64,000 nt of DNA, from the NCBI GenBank assembly GCA_019321725.1, contig CM033113.1, positions 3,348,001 to 3,412,000 on the forward strand. The letters are read 5' to 3'. Positions 12,610 through 25,400 of the stretch are shown in pieces (positions within the stretch are counted from its first letter, which is position 1; each line of letters opens with the position of its first letter). The stretch is from Paulownia fortunei (taxonomy: Eukaryota > Streptophyta > Magnoliopsida > Lamiales > Paulowniaceae). The notes below the pieces were generated by a model. It had not been told where the DNA came from, searched no databases, and saw only the letters and a program-made list of their open reading frames with translations. Position numbers and translations under genes: made by a program.

Positions 12610-13066
12610 TGACAGAACAGAAGCAATAAAATTTAAAAAAAAAAAAAAATTATCTTCAAGCTTCAAGAAATAAAGAATAATAAATCTCCAATGTGCGAAA
12701 AAAAAAAACAGAAATTTTATCCAAGAAATATTATTATAATAATAATTAAAAAGTTACAATTGGTATTTACATAAGCAGCTTTTCATATTTTAGATGGATA
12801 GAAACTCTTCTAACATGATCCTAAAAATGATAGGACTCTAATAAATTGTTCTTAGACCAAATAAAAACTCTTTGAAACAAAATTTAATAAGAATTTGACT
12901 CAATAATAATAATAAAAATACTAAAATTAGTCCAATAAATAAAAAAAAATGTAAAAGTAACTAAAAAACCTAAATTTCAACTCAGAAAATAATTTCCACA
13001 ACGTAGTTGTTGGACACGTCCTAAAGCTCGAAAGAACTACATGTGCATACGTTGTGCGACTCGAAA
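12610..13066 (-). repeat. Putative 5' LTR of the TRIM-like element
   Basis: Right copy of the direct repeat. In minus orientation it would end in TGTCA just before the primer-binding-site-like sequence at 12595-12607. Confidence 0.55.
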
Positions 13067-13625
13067 CCAAATAATTACAAAAGTTACCAACTTCTTATGG
13101 TGCATTATTTGGATTACGGATAACTTCTAAATTAAGGATAATATATACAAGTAAATTTTTCTTTCTAATTTAAGCAAATTTTTAATATCCTACAGTTGAT
13201 GCACCAACACATGAGAACAAGTAAATAATAAGCGGAGCGAGATCTTGTGGTCTAAGGTGCTAAGATTCGATCCTAATTTTAGTTATCGACAGCCCTAGTT
13301 TTCCATTCAAAAATCGCAGAAATGCAATGAATATATATATTCAGTACTTTTATTTATGGGATTTGTCCATATCAATACTTGCTAATTGGACTTTGGACCT
13401 CATTTCTTAAATTGGGCCGCGCAAACTGCAACGGCCCGTTGGAAGTTCTTTTTGGATTGAAATAGATAGCAATCAACTCACTTTCACGTACTATGTCTTA
13501 TTTTGAATCCAAGTCCATTAACAAATATCAGGAAACCCCTACTCGTGTTAAATTGGATGCTCATTAAGAACACTACTTCTCCACTACAAAATTGACACGT
13601 AAGCTTGATGGGTTTTGAGGCAACT

Positions 13626-13628
<3 letters not shown>

Positions 13629-13722
<94 letters not shown>
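13629..13722. repeat. Compound microsatellite (AT)28(GT)19
   Basis: 56 bases of perfect AT repeat run directly into 38 bases of perfect GT repeat. Long, uninterrupted arrays like this are normally highly polymorphic. Confidence 0.97.
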
Positions 13723-13724
<2 letters not shown>

Positions 13725-15161
13725 CAAACTATGAAGTTTTTAAGTAAATAAGCCAACACAAAGTATAAGGACTATATGACCAGTAAATTGTCAAAATGGC
13801 GTGATAAAGAGCTGATGCCGAAAGGTAGAGGGTAGATCCAGACATTATCCAAACGTGAATTTTCACGACGTCTAAAGGCCTTTTCTAGTTTTTACTTAAA
13901 AGGCACTTTCTGAAACTAAGGCGTCAAGAAACTAAAGTAACCAGGTTTTAAGTTCGAATCTCTGTATTATTTATTGTAACGAAGTATATAATGGATTCAT
14001 TCTGTAAATAGAGAAATATTTTACAATAGTATTTTTCGTGCAGTTGAGAAATTGAATAGCACCATTGAAGGGAAAATTCTAATAAGGTCAGTTACGGCTA
14101 CCTAAGTCTCTGAAATTGGAATAAATATAATGTGAAGTGTATGTAACGGGTAAAAAATACATTCTTTGCATTTATGAGCATTGAAAGAGGTGAGGTGAGG
14201 AATTGAATTACATGGTTATGTGAATTTGAGGGTGGTAGAAATTTTAGAGAAGCTTCCACGGCCCATAATTGAAGGCCGAGATCTGAACTGCCAAGGGTTG
14301 GCCTTGGGCCTTGGGGGGACCCTTGGACAGTTGGAAATTCCGGAGAATTACTCAAAAATATTCCACCGTTTTATCTCAAATAAAAAATAAAAAATAAAAG
14401 TGTGTTCAAGTAGATATTTTAGTGCCAGTTTGAAATAGAGTTTTCATTTTGGTATATATGTTGATGACTAAAAAAATTCATAATTCAAAATTGAGCGATA
14501 AAAAACATTAATTTCTCAATCCGAAAATATTTAATAATATAATTAATATCCACTACCTTTAATAACTTCCAGGTACTAACTTATTCATGAACTATTTAAA
14601 TCTATGTTCGTTTGGAACTTCGATCTTTTTTTTTCAGAATTGTTTCAAAATAATAATTTCACAAATAATTATTTAGATGGATCGTTGGTTCAAATTTTGA
14701 GTTTCGTCTTTTAAATTCGAATACATGAACAAAAATAAGGGTGGAGATCACAAATATTTGTTAAGGAAATAATGTTAAAATGATAAAATTGAAGTCTCAA
14801 AACTCTTCAACCAAGAGGTATTTAATTTAAATTCCATCTATATATAAATGTTAGTGTACCACTGTAATTTCTTCCTTTAAGATGTATATATTTTAATTTA
14901 AGTTATGGATTTAAGAGTATTTGATATCTTCATGTAATGAATAATGTAATTACCGTAAATCGAAAATTTGAACTATTAAGCATAGCATTACTCTACACAA
15001 AACCAATTAGGAAGTCTCTAAAACTATGCTTAAAACTTGGGTTTTAATCCAAAAAAAACTGAAAATAAAAAGTATTAAAAAGTAAAACTACTGAAAACAT
15101 TTCTCTCGCAAAAATTCAAAATGCAAGTATAGCTCTATTAAAAGCTAGTGGATTGAGTGTT

Positions 15162-15199
15162 TAAACTTTGGAGAAGACTATAAACTTTGGAGAAGACTA
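15162..15199. repeat. 19-bp perfect tandem duplication
   Basis: The unit TAAACTTTGGAGAAGACTA occurs twice head to tail with no mismatch. Confidence 0.95.
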
Positions 15200-16002
15200 T
15201 AATTCGCGCTATGACAAACCAAAGTGTTCCAGACACAGCCTGATTTTAGTTTTCTAGATTTTTATTTAATTTCAATATATCACTCACTTTTGCTTTTATT
15301 GGAAGATTACAATGATCTATTTGTGTAGTACAAGTTCAAATCACAATATCTCACCCATGCTTTCAAATGTGGAAAACAAATTATAAATAATTTTGAAAAA
15401 TGCCCATTCCTATACTCATGGACTTCCCAAGCATAAGTGCTTGGTAAAGCGGATTCAAAAATCTGAAACAGGTAACTTAAATTTGATGGTCAGTAGACAC
15501 TACTCAATGCGACAGGGAAATTGAATATAATCTGAAAATAGAAGAAAACCCGGCGGATGGTTGAAAGGATCCCATCTTCAAGTAGTTTTTCTACGGTACA
15601 GTGTTTAGCATTTTACCATTTAAGGCACCAATTTATCATTCCAACAACCAACTCAAAAGGGTTTTAGATGAAAAGAATCCCCTGGATAGATGCAAGAAAA
15701 ATAATCAGTGTCAAGAAACAGTGAATTTTAGGTGGCACACATAACAGATGGTATAAATGCAAGATATTTCCAAACTTGGTGGTGGAAACACTGGTGGTTG
15801 ATTCATTTACAGCTTGCAGAGAGCATCAACTCCTCACTAATTCTTTTTCACTTCTGTTCACGTCAATTCTCTCTTTCTTTCAGCTTTATACCCATGCAAC
15901 AGATCTCAAATACTGACAGGTAAAAAATTTGAGTTAGCAGATGAACAAGAGCTGAGTCTCTTGTTACTAGTTCATCCCGGTGATAAAAACGTATGAAATC
16001 AG

Positions 16003-19000
16003 TCAGGCTACACTTCCGTGATCTGAGGCATCTTCATAGTAATAAGGTGTCAGTTTGCCATCTTTACCAGCGGTTTTGTGCAGGTTCCCGCTGCCTATCT
16101 CTTGCAACATCTTGACCACCCGTCTCATAGAAGGCCGATTAATGGGAAGCGGGCTGGTGCAGAGGAGGCCTATATTCAGGACTCTGCATATTTCATCCTT
16201 GAAACAAGAATCAAGTTTTGGGTCAATTACATGGTCTACTATACCCTTCTGATCCAATGTGGTGCACACCCATTTCACCAAATCCTTCTCGCCAAACTCG
16301 GGATCTACAGGAAGCTTCCCAGTAACCAACTCAAGAATTACAACGCCAAAACTGTATATATCACTCCTCTCATTCACCCGAAGCGTGTAAGCATATTCTG
16401 AAATGCAAATGGGAGTTCATTAGTGATGAGGATGATGATGGCAATAATAATTATACCACATAAAGCAATGGATTCTAAAATTATAGCAACTAGCAGATTC
16501 GTGTGGAAAAATCCAACTAATTATGGTATCAATTTTCTCATCATTCTCAGATGGGTTTTGCCTATAGTTGACAACACAACAAAGATGTGTAATGAGACGC
16601 AACAATTCATAATTATTCTTCATCACATCGACTTTCAGGGCTGACTCCTGTGGCACCTAAAATTGCAAATGTAACACACTAGAGCAAAGTACCGTAGCTT
16701 CGTAGGTTGACAAGAATTAATAACTTGCCATAGACGTATCTCACATGGTTCAGATATGATTGGCACGGTATGCACTAACTGAATTACTTCGTGGAAGACA
16801 AGATAGGGCCAAAATGGCTATCCTAACATAAAATTTAATGTGTAGGCATAGCCTCCAAGCAGACTGAGTAGCCAAAGAATTAATCAGTATATCATCTCTA
16901 ACCAAAATAAGAAGCTGAGTATCCACATGAATCATATATACAATAAATGTAAATGTAAATTTTGCAATGGACAAAATTAACCACAAGAGGATTAACTAAC
17001 TAACCTGGCGCAATGTAACCACAAGACCCTGCAATGACGGACATGGATTTGGTGCCCTTCGCATTCGCATCAACCACCTTGGCCACACCAAAATCTGCAA
17101 CCCGAGCACCATAGTCTGCATCCAGTAATATATTATTAGACTTCACGTCTCTGTGAACAATTGGAGGTGCACAATCATGATGCAAGTAGGAGAGCCCCTC
17201 AGCTGCATCCATGGCTACCTTAAACCGTATCGGCCAATCTAACAAGCCACTTTTTGTGCTGTGAAGCAAATCACCCAGACTACCATTAGGCATGTACTCA
17301 TAAACCAAAAGCTTGCAATCTCTTGTGGTACAACAGCACCATAACTTAACAATATTCTTATGCCTAATCTTCCCCAACGTCTCAACCTCAGCATCAAAAC
17401 CATTATCTTGAAGGTTGCCCTTCTCCACGTCACTGCTCTCTTCTGCTGATTTCGATCGCCCCCAAAGCTTTTTCACTGCAACTGCCTCACCATTGCTCAA
17501 AACCACCTTGTAAACCTTACCAGATGATCCGCTTCCAATCACGTTGTCCTCATCCAAAGCGTCCAATATCTCATTCTCACTGAATCCCAATTTATGAAAC
17601 GACATTAATGTCCATTTTGATCTATCAACTGACCTTCTGGCATTCTTAAATTTCCTGTACTTCAAGTAGAACCAAACCACGCCAACAATAAGCACCAATC
17701 CAGCAAGTATAAAAATTGACCTCAACAACCACACGTAGCCCATGTCCTTGACTCCACCTTTTCCATCACACAGACCCTCAATATCACCACATAATCCTGG
17801 ATTTCCCAAAAAGCTATATTTATACATTTCCTTGGCATACAATGGTGGAACATTACCGGAGAGACGATTATTTGACAAATTGAGCCGATTAAGCTTCAGG
17901 TTCTGCAATCCAACAGGAATTTTACCAGACAACCGATTTCCTGATAAATCAAGATAATTTAGAACAGCTAAATCCCCAATCTCTTCCGGAATATCCCCTG
18001 AAAAATCATTACTTGCTAAATTCAACTCGTTTAGCTTCTTCCAAGAATGAATCCCACTTGGAATTTTACCAGACAACTCATTATTATGAAGATCAAGCTT
18101 CACTAATTGCCCAAGATTCACAATACTACTTGGTAAAGGCCCTGATAGTTTATTATCGTTAACAGAAACTTCCAGCAAACTATCCAAAAACCGATCTCTT
18201 CTGGTACACTACCGGAAAAATTGTTCGAAGACAAAATCAACTGAGATAAATTGGAGGCGCCGGCGATAGTTTTTGCAATTCCGCCAGAAAACGAATTGCC
18301 AGTGAGCTCAAGTAACGAAACGTGTGGAAGCCCCCAAAATCCCGCCGGAACCTCACCGGAAAAGATGTTGTGCCCTAATCTCACGCGCAACAAGCTTCGG
18401 CATTCGGCTAGTGTCGCCGGAATTTCGCCGGAAAATGAATTTTCAATCAATAACAGCTCTTCAAGAGCCCCATTGAAACACAAACTTTCTGGCATTTGAC
18501 CCGAAAATTTATTGGTTGAAACATCAATCCACCGTAACGGCGAGCTTTTACCGAGATTTGGAGGTAACCTTCCAGATAATTGATTCTGGAAAAGCCTTAA
18601 TTCATACAAATTCGGAGAGTTGGCAATGCCATCCGGTAATTCACCAAGCAGGTTATTCTCGTAAAGATTAAGTGACTCGAGCGGCAACTCGCACAACTCA
18701 GCGGGGATCGGTCCAGTCAACTCGTTCATGGACGCGTCTAGCCGCCTCAATGACGTCATGTTTGACCACCCCTTGCTGGGTATCTCACCAGTCAATGAGT
18801 TATTATACAGCTCCAGCTGAACCGCGCTCGTCAACTCAGTGAGCGAACTCGGTATAGGACCGCTTAACGAGTTGTACGCCAGGTCCAAATCCGTGAGCCT
18901 ACCGAGTCGACCCAGTGAGTCAGGTATTTCACCCACTAAATTAGTCTCAGTCAGCCACAGCACCTCAAGGATGGTAAGATTACCCAGCTCCGGTGGAATC

Positions 19001-19620
19001 CGACCCGGAGAAAATGGGTTGTAGGAGAGATTCAACTGCTTCAGCGTGGAAACGTTCCCAAGAAATGCCGGGATTGTTCCTTCCAGCAAATTCTCCACTA
19101 AAGAGAGCACCTCAAGTTTCTGAAACGTTCCGAAACTGTCGGGAATAATTCCGGAAAAGTTATTTCCAGTTAAATCGAGGTACTTTAAGTTGGGGAGATC
19201 CGCCAGCCTGGCGGGGAGCGCACCGGTTAAGTAGTTCTGAGCCAAATCAAGGTGCTCCAACGACTGGCACAAGGCGAGCTCGTCTTCCAGTAGAGTGGAG
19301 TTGATGAAGTTGTCGTAGAGAGACACGAAGGATAAGCTTTTGAGGCGGCAGAGAATGGAAGGAAAGGGGCCGGATAGGTTGGAGCTGGAGAGGTCTAGCG
19401 AGACAACGGAGCTGGTTGCCGAGTCGCAGACGACGCCGTTCCATTTGCAGGGCGTGTCGTCGCGAGGGTTCCAGTCGGAGAGGACGGCGTTTGGGTCGTC
19501 GAAGCCGAGCCTGGCTCGCTGGAGGTACAAGCCTTCCTGGTTTAGGCAGAGAATGAGGAGCGGGGAGAGGAGAACAAGGAGTAGAAGTAAGAGGTCGTGG
19601 CGGTGGCGGTGGCGCAGCAT
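16003..19620 (-). CDS. HSL1: LRR receptor-like kinase, HAESA-like (HSL1), with a one-base frameshift
   Basis: Plasma-membrane receptor kinase of LRR subfamily XI. HAESA-group receptors perceive IDA-type peptides; ligand use here is inferred from family. Two coding exons, 19620-17005 and 16397-16003, with a 607-nt intron at the family's conserved site (GYIAP|EYAYT). N-terminus: signal peptide (Leu-rich, about 1-25), LRRNT with NPRDDTPCKWNGVVC, about 20 LRRs, one transmembrane helix (about 630-655), then a complete kinase: GSGSSGKVYK, VAVKKL, HRDVKSNNILLD, DFGVAK. The frame breaks within LRR 18-20 at an A5 run (18186-18190; T5 on the coding strand): upstream reads SVPEEIGF, downstream DSLLEVSVNDNKLSG in another frame. 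One extra T would restore the family reading and give 1,003 residues, near Arabidopsis HSL1. As written, a stop near 18118 truncates it at about 500 residues. A sequencing error is at least as likely as a true mutation. Confidence 0.92.
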
Positions 19621-19759
19621 TTTTCCGGTGATGGCTCGTAGCTGGGAATGCCGTGGGTGGTTGTTTTGGTTTAGAGTGAGTGAGAGAGAGGAAATTGGGA
19701 GTGAGAAATTGACTCAACTAAGACATGTTTATGATGACAGAGAGACTTGAAATTTTCGT

Positions 19760-19770
19760 TATATATATAG
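19760..19770 (-). promoter_or_regulatory. TATA-box candidate of the HSL1 gene
   Basis: CTATATATATAA on the minus strand lies about 145 bases upstream of the start codon at 19620, followed by a GA/CT-rich leader. The position suits a core promoter with a ~110-base 5' UTR; simple AT repeats are common here, so this is tentative. Confidence 0.4.
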
Positions 19771-20277
19771 AGAGAGACATTAATAGTGTGCAAATTAAGT
19801 TAGATAGGTAAGTAGATAGAGAAGAGGGTAATAAATTGCGACATCTTTTTTTGGTTTTTATTATTATGACTGTCACAGCCATAAAAGAAATTAAAGTACT
19901 GTGGCTAAGATTATTGCATCCGTCTGTCGCTGGGGGTAAATATCGAAACGGACCAAACAGTAAACAGCGCTTCAAAAATAGTTCCCTCCTAAGCAAAACT
20001 ACCAATGTCTGATAAATTACATGTATTCTTTTATCTCGTGTCCTTTGATTTTTTTTTAATTTATTACTTTTTCTTGTAACTTTTTTTAAAAATAATGCTT
20101 GATCCGTTTTTTTTTTCACTATCATAAACTCAAATGATAATACCAATATTAATAAATGCGTTGTATTTGTTGAATTATATATATTTAATATTAAAATTTG
20201 AAAGTGAAATACATGCATTGAATGTGCATCAACTACTACTACATAAAGATTGAATTGAAATAGAAAAGCTATTATTT

Positions 20278-20390
20278 CCTTTGTAGAGTAGTCTTCCAAT
20301 CGTTCAAACAAGCATGACTTATCCGAAATTCAAACATTCCTTTGTAGTCTTGCAATCCTTCAAACAAGTATGACTAATCCAAAATCCGAA
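20278..20390. repeat. Imperfect tandem duplication upstream of HSL1
   Basis: A ~53-base unit containing CCTTTGTAG, GTCTT.CAATC.TTCAAACAAG and ATGACT.ATCC is repeated once (about 20278-20330 and 20338-20390) with a few mismatches. Confidence 0.75.
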
Positions 20391-22199
20391 AGCCATAGTA
20401 TAAAATCAAATTTTACGATGTAGACATGTTTTTCTTCATAAAACTAAAACAACAACGTATTTATGTTAAGGCCTGTCAAACTGCTAATAGAATTTTCAAA
20501 CAGAATAAAAATACATCGTAATATTTTTTAAAATTGTAAAAAAAACTTAATATAAAGGAAAGTCACTATAATAAATTTTACCAAAGAAAAAGATTATTCA
20601 AAACACTTACATTTGGAATTCAAAAAAGTCATGGTCAGTGAGGTCGTAATTTAATTTCTTTTTATAAGTTTTATGATAGTGGAAATCAAGAAAAATATTT
20701 TATGTGACAAGTTTTTGTCTTGTACTTGTATCTATTTAGATTGTAAATAGATTATATTTGTATGGAGAATTTTGAATTTGAAGAATGAATTTAAAGTTAA
20801 TTTTTTTTTATAATTTTAATATTAAGTGGATTCAATACAATTTATAAAGAAAATTTGAGAGATTGAGGAAGCAAAGGCGGGGATCATTGTATTCCACGCT
20901 TTGCTGGAACACTGCGGCCGACAATAATATTGAAAGTAGCGGCGGTGGCTTGGTGACATTGCATTGGATTGGTAAAGATTGGAATTTTAATTTTAATTAC
21001 CACTATGTTTAATTTTATATGAACTCAGTCATGATAATGTCCCGTGTTATTTTGAAATAAAATTACTTTCACCACATTTTTTTTTTTTACAATTTTCATT
21101 CCTACAAACAAATAATCTTTCAATTAGACAATAATCAATATATTTACTACCTCCCCTTTTTTCTTCTCTTCTGGTCAAACCTTTCCTGGTCTAATTGAAC
21201 ATTTCCAAAAGGTATTAAATATTTTTTTATTTTATTGCTACTATCTGATTATAATTAAAAGTTATACCAAGTATTTTATTTGATAAATAAAATAAAATAT
21301 TTGGCAAAATATTGAGTGCACCAGTGCATGCAGTATGAATTCAACTTTGAAGTATAAATCAGGCCTGGGCTAAGCTGAAATATTTATCAAACCCCCCACA
21401 CTGAAAACATTACCCACCTTAATATGGAGTCAGCAATTGAAAATTATATTCTTTCTCTATCCATATTTATTACTTTTTTATTTTCATAATTAAAGTGGTC
21501 GTATCACACAGCCAACTTTAAGCATTTATTTTTAAAATTAATAATATAAGGGTATAGAAACTTTAAATGTTTAAATTTCATCTCATATTCGTATGAATTC
21601 AAATAAATCTATTTACATTTCTTTTATTTTTATTTTTATTTTGAAGTTGGGAAGATTATTGCATCCACTAGGTATCGTCAAGCCAAGTGAGACTGATCTG
21701 TAAGCCGTTGCTTGGAATCACTTTGATTTTAGTTTAATTAGTTTTAGTATTTTCAAAAAAAAAATCAAATATTAGAAGCACATTTTCATTTCTTTTCAAA
21801 ATATTATAAAAAAGTTTCAAACATTATTATATATATATATATATTTAAATTTATATTTTCAATAAAAAAATATATATTTATATAATATATAATAATATAA
21901 AATAATGATGTGATATCATTAATTAGATAAAATCTTATAAAATATGACATCTACGTAATATTTTTCTCAAAATTAAAAAATCAAATGTAGATCATAATTC
22001 TTCATATATTTTTATACAATAAATTATCCTTATTATTTTTTACAAAAAACACTAAGACTGAAATCGAATTAAACTCCAAACAAGGCTAAATTTTCGTACT
22101 CCCATGCACGTGTTACGCCAATTGACAGGGTTCAAATTGCTTTCACCCAAATCAATCTTTCTATTCAGAGGGACCCTGCCATAAAATGCCAAAACAAAC

Positions 22200-22462
22200 T
22201 AGAATAGGATCCAAATCTGAGACCCAGATTCACTGTAAAAACTCTGCGGTGAAGACAGTGGGAATAAGACAGTGTGTGCAGAGTTACCGAAGAAGTCAAA
22301 GTGAGCAGTGAAATCTGCTGGTCGTAGTTCCAAAACTTTCTTTTTCTTCTATACTTTCTCGAAGATTACAATTCCCGGGATTAATAAAAATCCCTGTTTT
22401 TATTTTTTAACCAGTTGTGGTTGAGTTAAAAATCCCACGCGACACGAGGAACCGGGCCTTGG
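22200..22462 (+). other. Exon-like, GC-richer segment ending in a splice-donor consensus
   Basis: This stretch stands out from AT-rich flanks and ends at CCTTG|GTAAGT, a near-perfect plant 5' splice site (intron would start at 22462). It has no long open frame, so it would be a noncoding first exon or leader. No coding plus-strand gene follows for 10 kb, so its identity is unknown. Confidence 0.25.
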
Positions 22463-25400
22463 TAAGTTTTTGATATTCGGGTCTGGTCTGTACTTGTGGT
22501 AGGCTATTTTAAAATTCCAAAAAGGTCAATCGAATTAATTTTACTTACAGGAATTCCTTTTTTTTTTTTTTTTGTTTCTTTAGAAATTTTAACAAAGTTT
22601 TAGTTTTCCTTTTTTAGTTTTAGAATAATTAGTGTGAAACTAAATACAAGTTTTAAGTCAAGTCCAAAATACCAAAATAAATTTGAACTTTGTTGATTAC
22701 TAGTTTTGTGCAATCGATATAATAAATCAAAATTACTCTATATGTTTATAAACCATGCTTGCTCCATTTTAAAGTGTCATAGTGGTTGTTCTAACTTTTT
22801 ATTTAAAATTTTAAAATTTAAATTGCTATCAGATAAATATAAAATTTAATAATTGACACTAGTTGAGGCCCTCGATCAAAAGTTCAAGTTGTATGTGATG
22901 GCGAATTTATCTTAATTGTTCAAAAATATCCCTAAATTTAAAAGTATTTATCAAGATAAGATCTGCATTTTTATATGCAAATCTAACCTGATTGGATCAT
23001 GTTGATTTTTGACCCAAAACCTGAATAGTAGATGATCTCATAATGTGAGATGCATTTCTATGACCCCACTTAATATAAATATCGTTTATAAAATTTGATC
23101 AAAAAATTATTTATTTTTTATTTTTTATTTATATTTATTCGCATCGACCCTTTAAACATCAATTGTTGAATTAAGTATCGGACTATTTTTTTTTAAAACA
23201 TCCTATCAAATCTGAAAAACTTATGATTGTATGTCTATTTCTACGCTTAAAATTCAAATTTATTATCTCGAGGTCAGCTCCAACCCGACAAATTAGATAC
23301 AAATTTAACCAAAATCATTCTAAGAGAATGTTATCGCAATATAAATCGTCTTGTACTAATGTAAGAAATGTCTGGTTAAGAGAAAATAAAAAAAATACTC
23401 CATTTGTCCAAAAGTTATTTTATAATATAAAGTTACTTTTTTTTAAAAATTTATAAGCTAAATAGTTATATTGATTTAAAAATAAAAAAGAAACTACTCC
23501 TTCTATCCATTTCAACATAAGTATTAAATTTTATTTGTTAGTATTTTACCTTGTTCTTCAATTGTGCAAGTATAGTATAGTATAAAGCAAAACTTTGCCA
23601 GTTGCAATCCTCTGAGTTTGTTTTCCTTTCGTTGTCGATTGTCTCAAAAGATTTTGTTTTTATTCATCCAAATAGGAAAGACCATTGGAACCTAACAAGA
23701 AAACCAACAGGTTTTGGGAACCTTATCAAGACCTCACATGAAATTGGGTGGACCAATGCACGTAATTTTCCAAGTTGGCGGCCGCTGCCGCAACTGCATC
23801 TCAATTCCTTTTCACATTGCCTTCTAAGAAGAACCTTTCACGTCATCTCTAATCGATCACTCTAATTAAATATAAGAATAATTGTTACTGCATCCAAACA
23901 CTATTTTATACTCCATTACAATGAATAAACTTCTTATAAATTATTATTCTAACTAAAGCAAAACAACCACAAAAGCTTTATTAATAATTTTATAGTTTTT
24001 AAAAATTAATAATCAATTATAAAATAACTAAAATATATATAATCCTAGTTTATTTAATGATTTTCAATGATTTTTGGTATTTTTAAGTTGTAATATTTGT
24101 TATACTAATTAGAAATAAATAAATGTGTTTTAGATAAGTTAACTAACTAATTAATTATTTCATTCTGAAAAATAATAAAAGAACGACGAATAAACATCGT
24201 CGATTAATATTTAATTGTGGATGAAGCTAATATTCCTTTTCAACTAGTTGAAAGATTATTAATTATGCTTCATTAGTAAATAATGAGAATACTCCCACAA
24301 AAATACTCGTACAAAAAATTATGGTACAATGTCATAATAATTATGGGGACAATGTCGCGATCTCAATTAATTTATATGACCACACAATACACGAGTAAAT
24401 CCCCATATATAATTAAGAGCAATATTCAATATTTAGCTACTTATATCCAAATGTGGATGTGCATTCAATTGATCTGATTGCTATCGTGACCGCACTTCTT
24501 CAAATGTACAAACATTTTTCTTAAATATTTTCAAAACTTTTACTAACATTCTAGGAAATCGCATGAACAGGAGTAAATTCCGCATTTAATACTTCACCTA
24601 GAAAAATCGCGGTTTCAATTTGAGATGGAAGAATAAATTATTATTGCTGATAGGTTGTTGTTGATTTTACAGAACAGTTAATGTGGTTATTTATAATTCC
24701 TCTAACCAATATTTAATATTCTGATCATTTCTTGTTGAGTCCTCTGAGAATTAAATTAATGTCTAGTTTCTTGAAATAAATACTCTCATTTCAAAATAAA
24801 TGGATACTCTAAGTTCCAACTAAATTCAGTATTGCCAGAGCCAAAATAAATATAAGTACGGTGCAGTTGAACTTTGTTATTCATTTCTTTTTATTGCTTG
24901 ATAAGCTGTTTTAACTAAAGTGAATAATGAACCTAAAAGGATTATGAAGAAAGACTGAATTAAGACGACCTCAATTTCAGACACTCTAATGCTATAGTAA
25001 TTAATGTGATTATGGAAAATTCTGGGTCTCCCTACCTTAACAGAACATGGCCAACTTCTTTTATTTTTGGTACAAACTACAAACATTAACATGATACCAG
25101 CAATAACTTTTGCCTGGTAAAGCATTCACATTTTAGGTTACCGATGTTATAATATTGCTCCCCATCAGGTTTCGGACACAATAACTCATCATAAAACATA
25201 GTCAATATTTGGTAATAATTAAGTTTACAGTGGTCTCTCATGAAGTTCAAGACCACTTTAAATTTTTTTATTTTAATTTATTGTTGTATTTTGTATTTTA
25301 TATTATACATTCTTACCACTTGTTTATAATTAATATCAAATATATATTTATGATAATATTTTATACATTTGACATACATTTATAATATATATATAATGAG

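Larger units (their letters stand above)
11790..13066 (-). mobile_element. Degenerate TRIM-like (miniature LTR) retroelement
   Basis: Two diverged copies of one ~420-440-base sequence lie in direct orientation, about 11790-12209 and 12610-13066. Shared blocks occur in the same order: ATAAAATTTAAA, GAATAAATCT, TTTTCATATT, TTTGACTCAATAA, AAAGTAACT, AAATAATTTC, GTAGTTGTTG and a terminal GCGACTC/ACGACTC. They flank about 400 bases with no coding capacity. Directly inside the right copy the minus strand reads TGTCA, two bases, then TGGTATTAGAACC, two transitions from the initiator-Met tRNA primer-binding site TGGTATCAGAGCC. A pyrimidine-rich plus-strand patch (CTTTCTTTATACTTT, about 12230-12244) next to the left copy fits a polypurine tract on the minus strand. 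LTRs, PBS and no gag/pol match the TRIM layout. No target-site duplication was found, and the ends are approximate. Confidence 0.6.
10362..16002. other. Intergenic region with repeats and a TRIM-like element
   Basis: No gene is supportable. The pseudokinase promoter lies at its left end and the receptor-kinase 3' flank at its right end. It contains a 17-G run (11385-11401), the TRIM-like element (about 11.79-13.07 kb), an (AT)28(GT)19 compound microsatellite (13629-13722) and a 19-bp tandem duplication (15162-15199). An 85-codon minus-strand frame at 14098-14355 has no recognised domain and is not called. Confidence 0.6.

Noticed and set aside
14098..14355. 85-codon minus frame with Pro/Gly-rich start
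   Set aside because: No recognised domain, no homologous exon nearby, second half is AT-rich and hydrophobic.
18251..18499. Plus-strand open frames across the receptor-kinase LRR region
   Set aside because: Antisense shadows; LRR codon bias leaves the opposite strand stop-poor.
19247..19750. Pro/Arg-rich frames on both strands at the HSL1 5' end
   Set aside because: Out-of-frame readings of the GC-rich signal-peptide and LRRNT region.
19718..20311. 197-codon minus-strand open frame upstream of HSL1
   Set aside because: AT-rich, low complexity, no domain; it overlaps the HSL1 leader and promoter.
23602..23865. 87-codon plus frame around a GGCGGCCGC patch
   Set aside because: No ATG start, no domain; GC patch alone is weak evidence.
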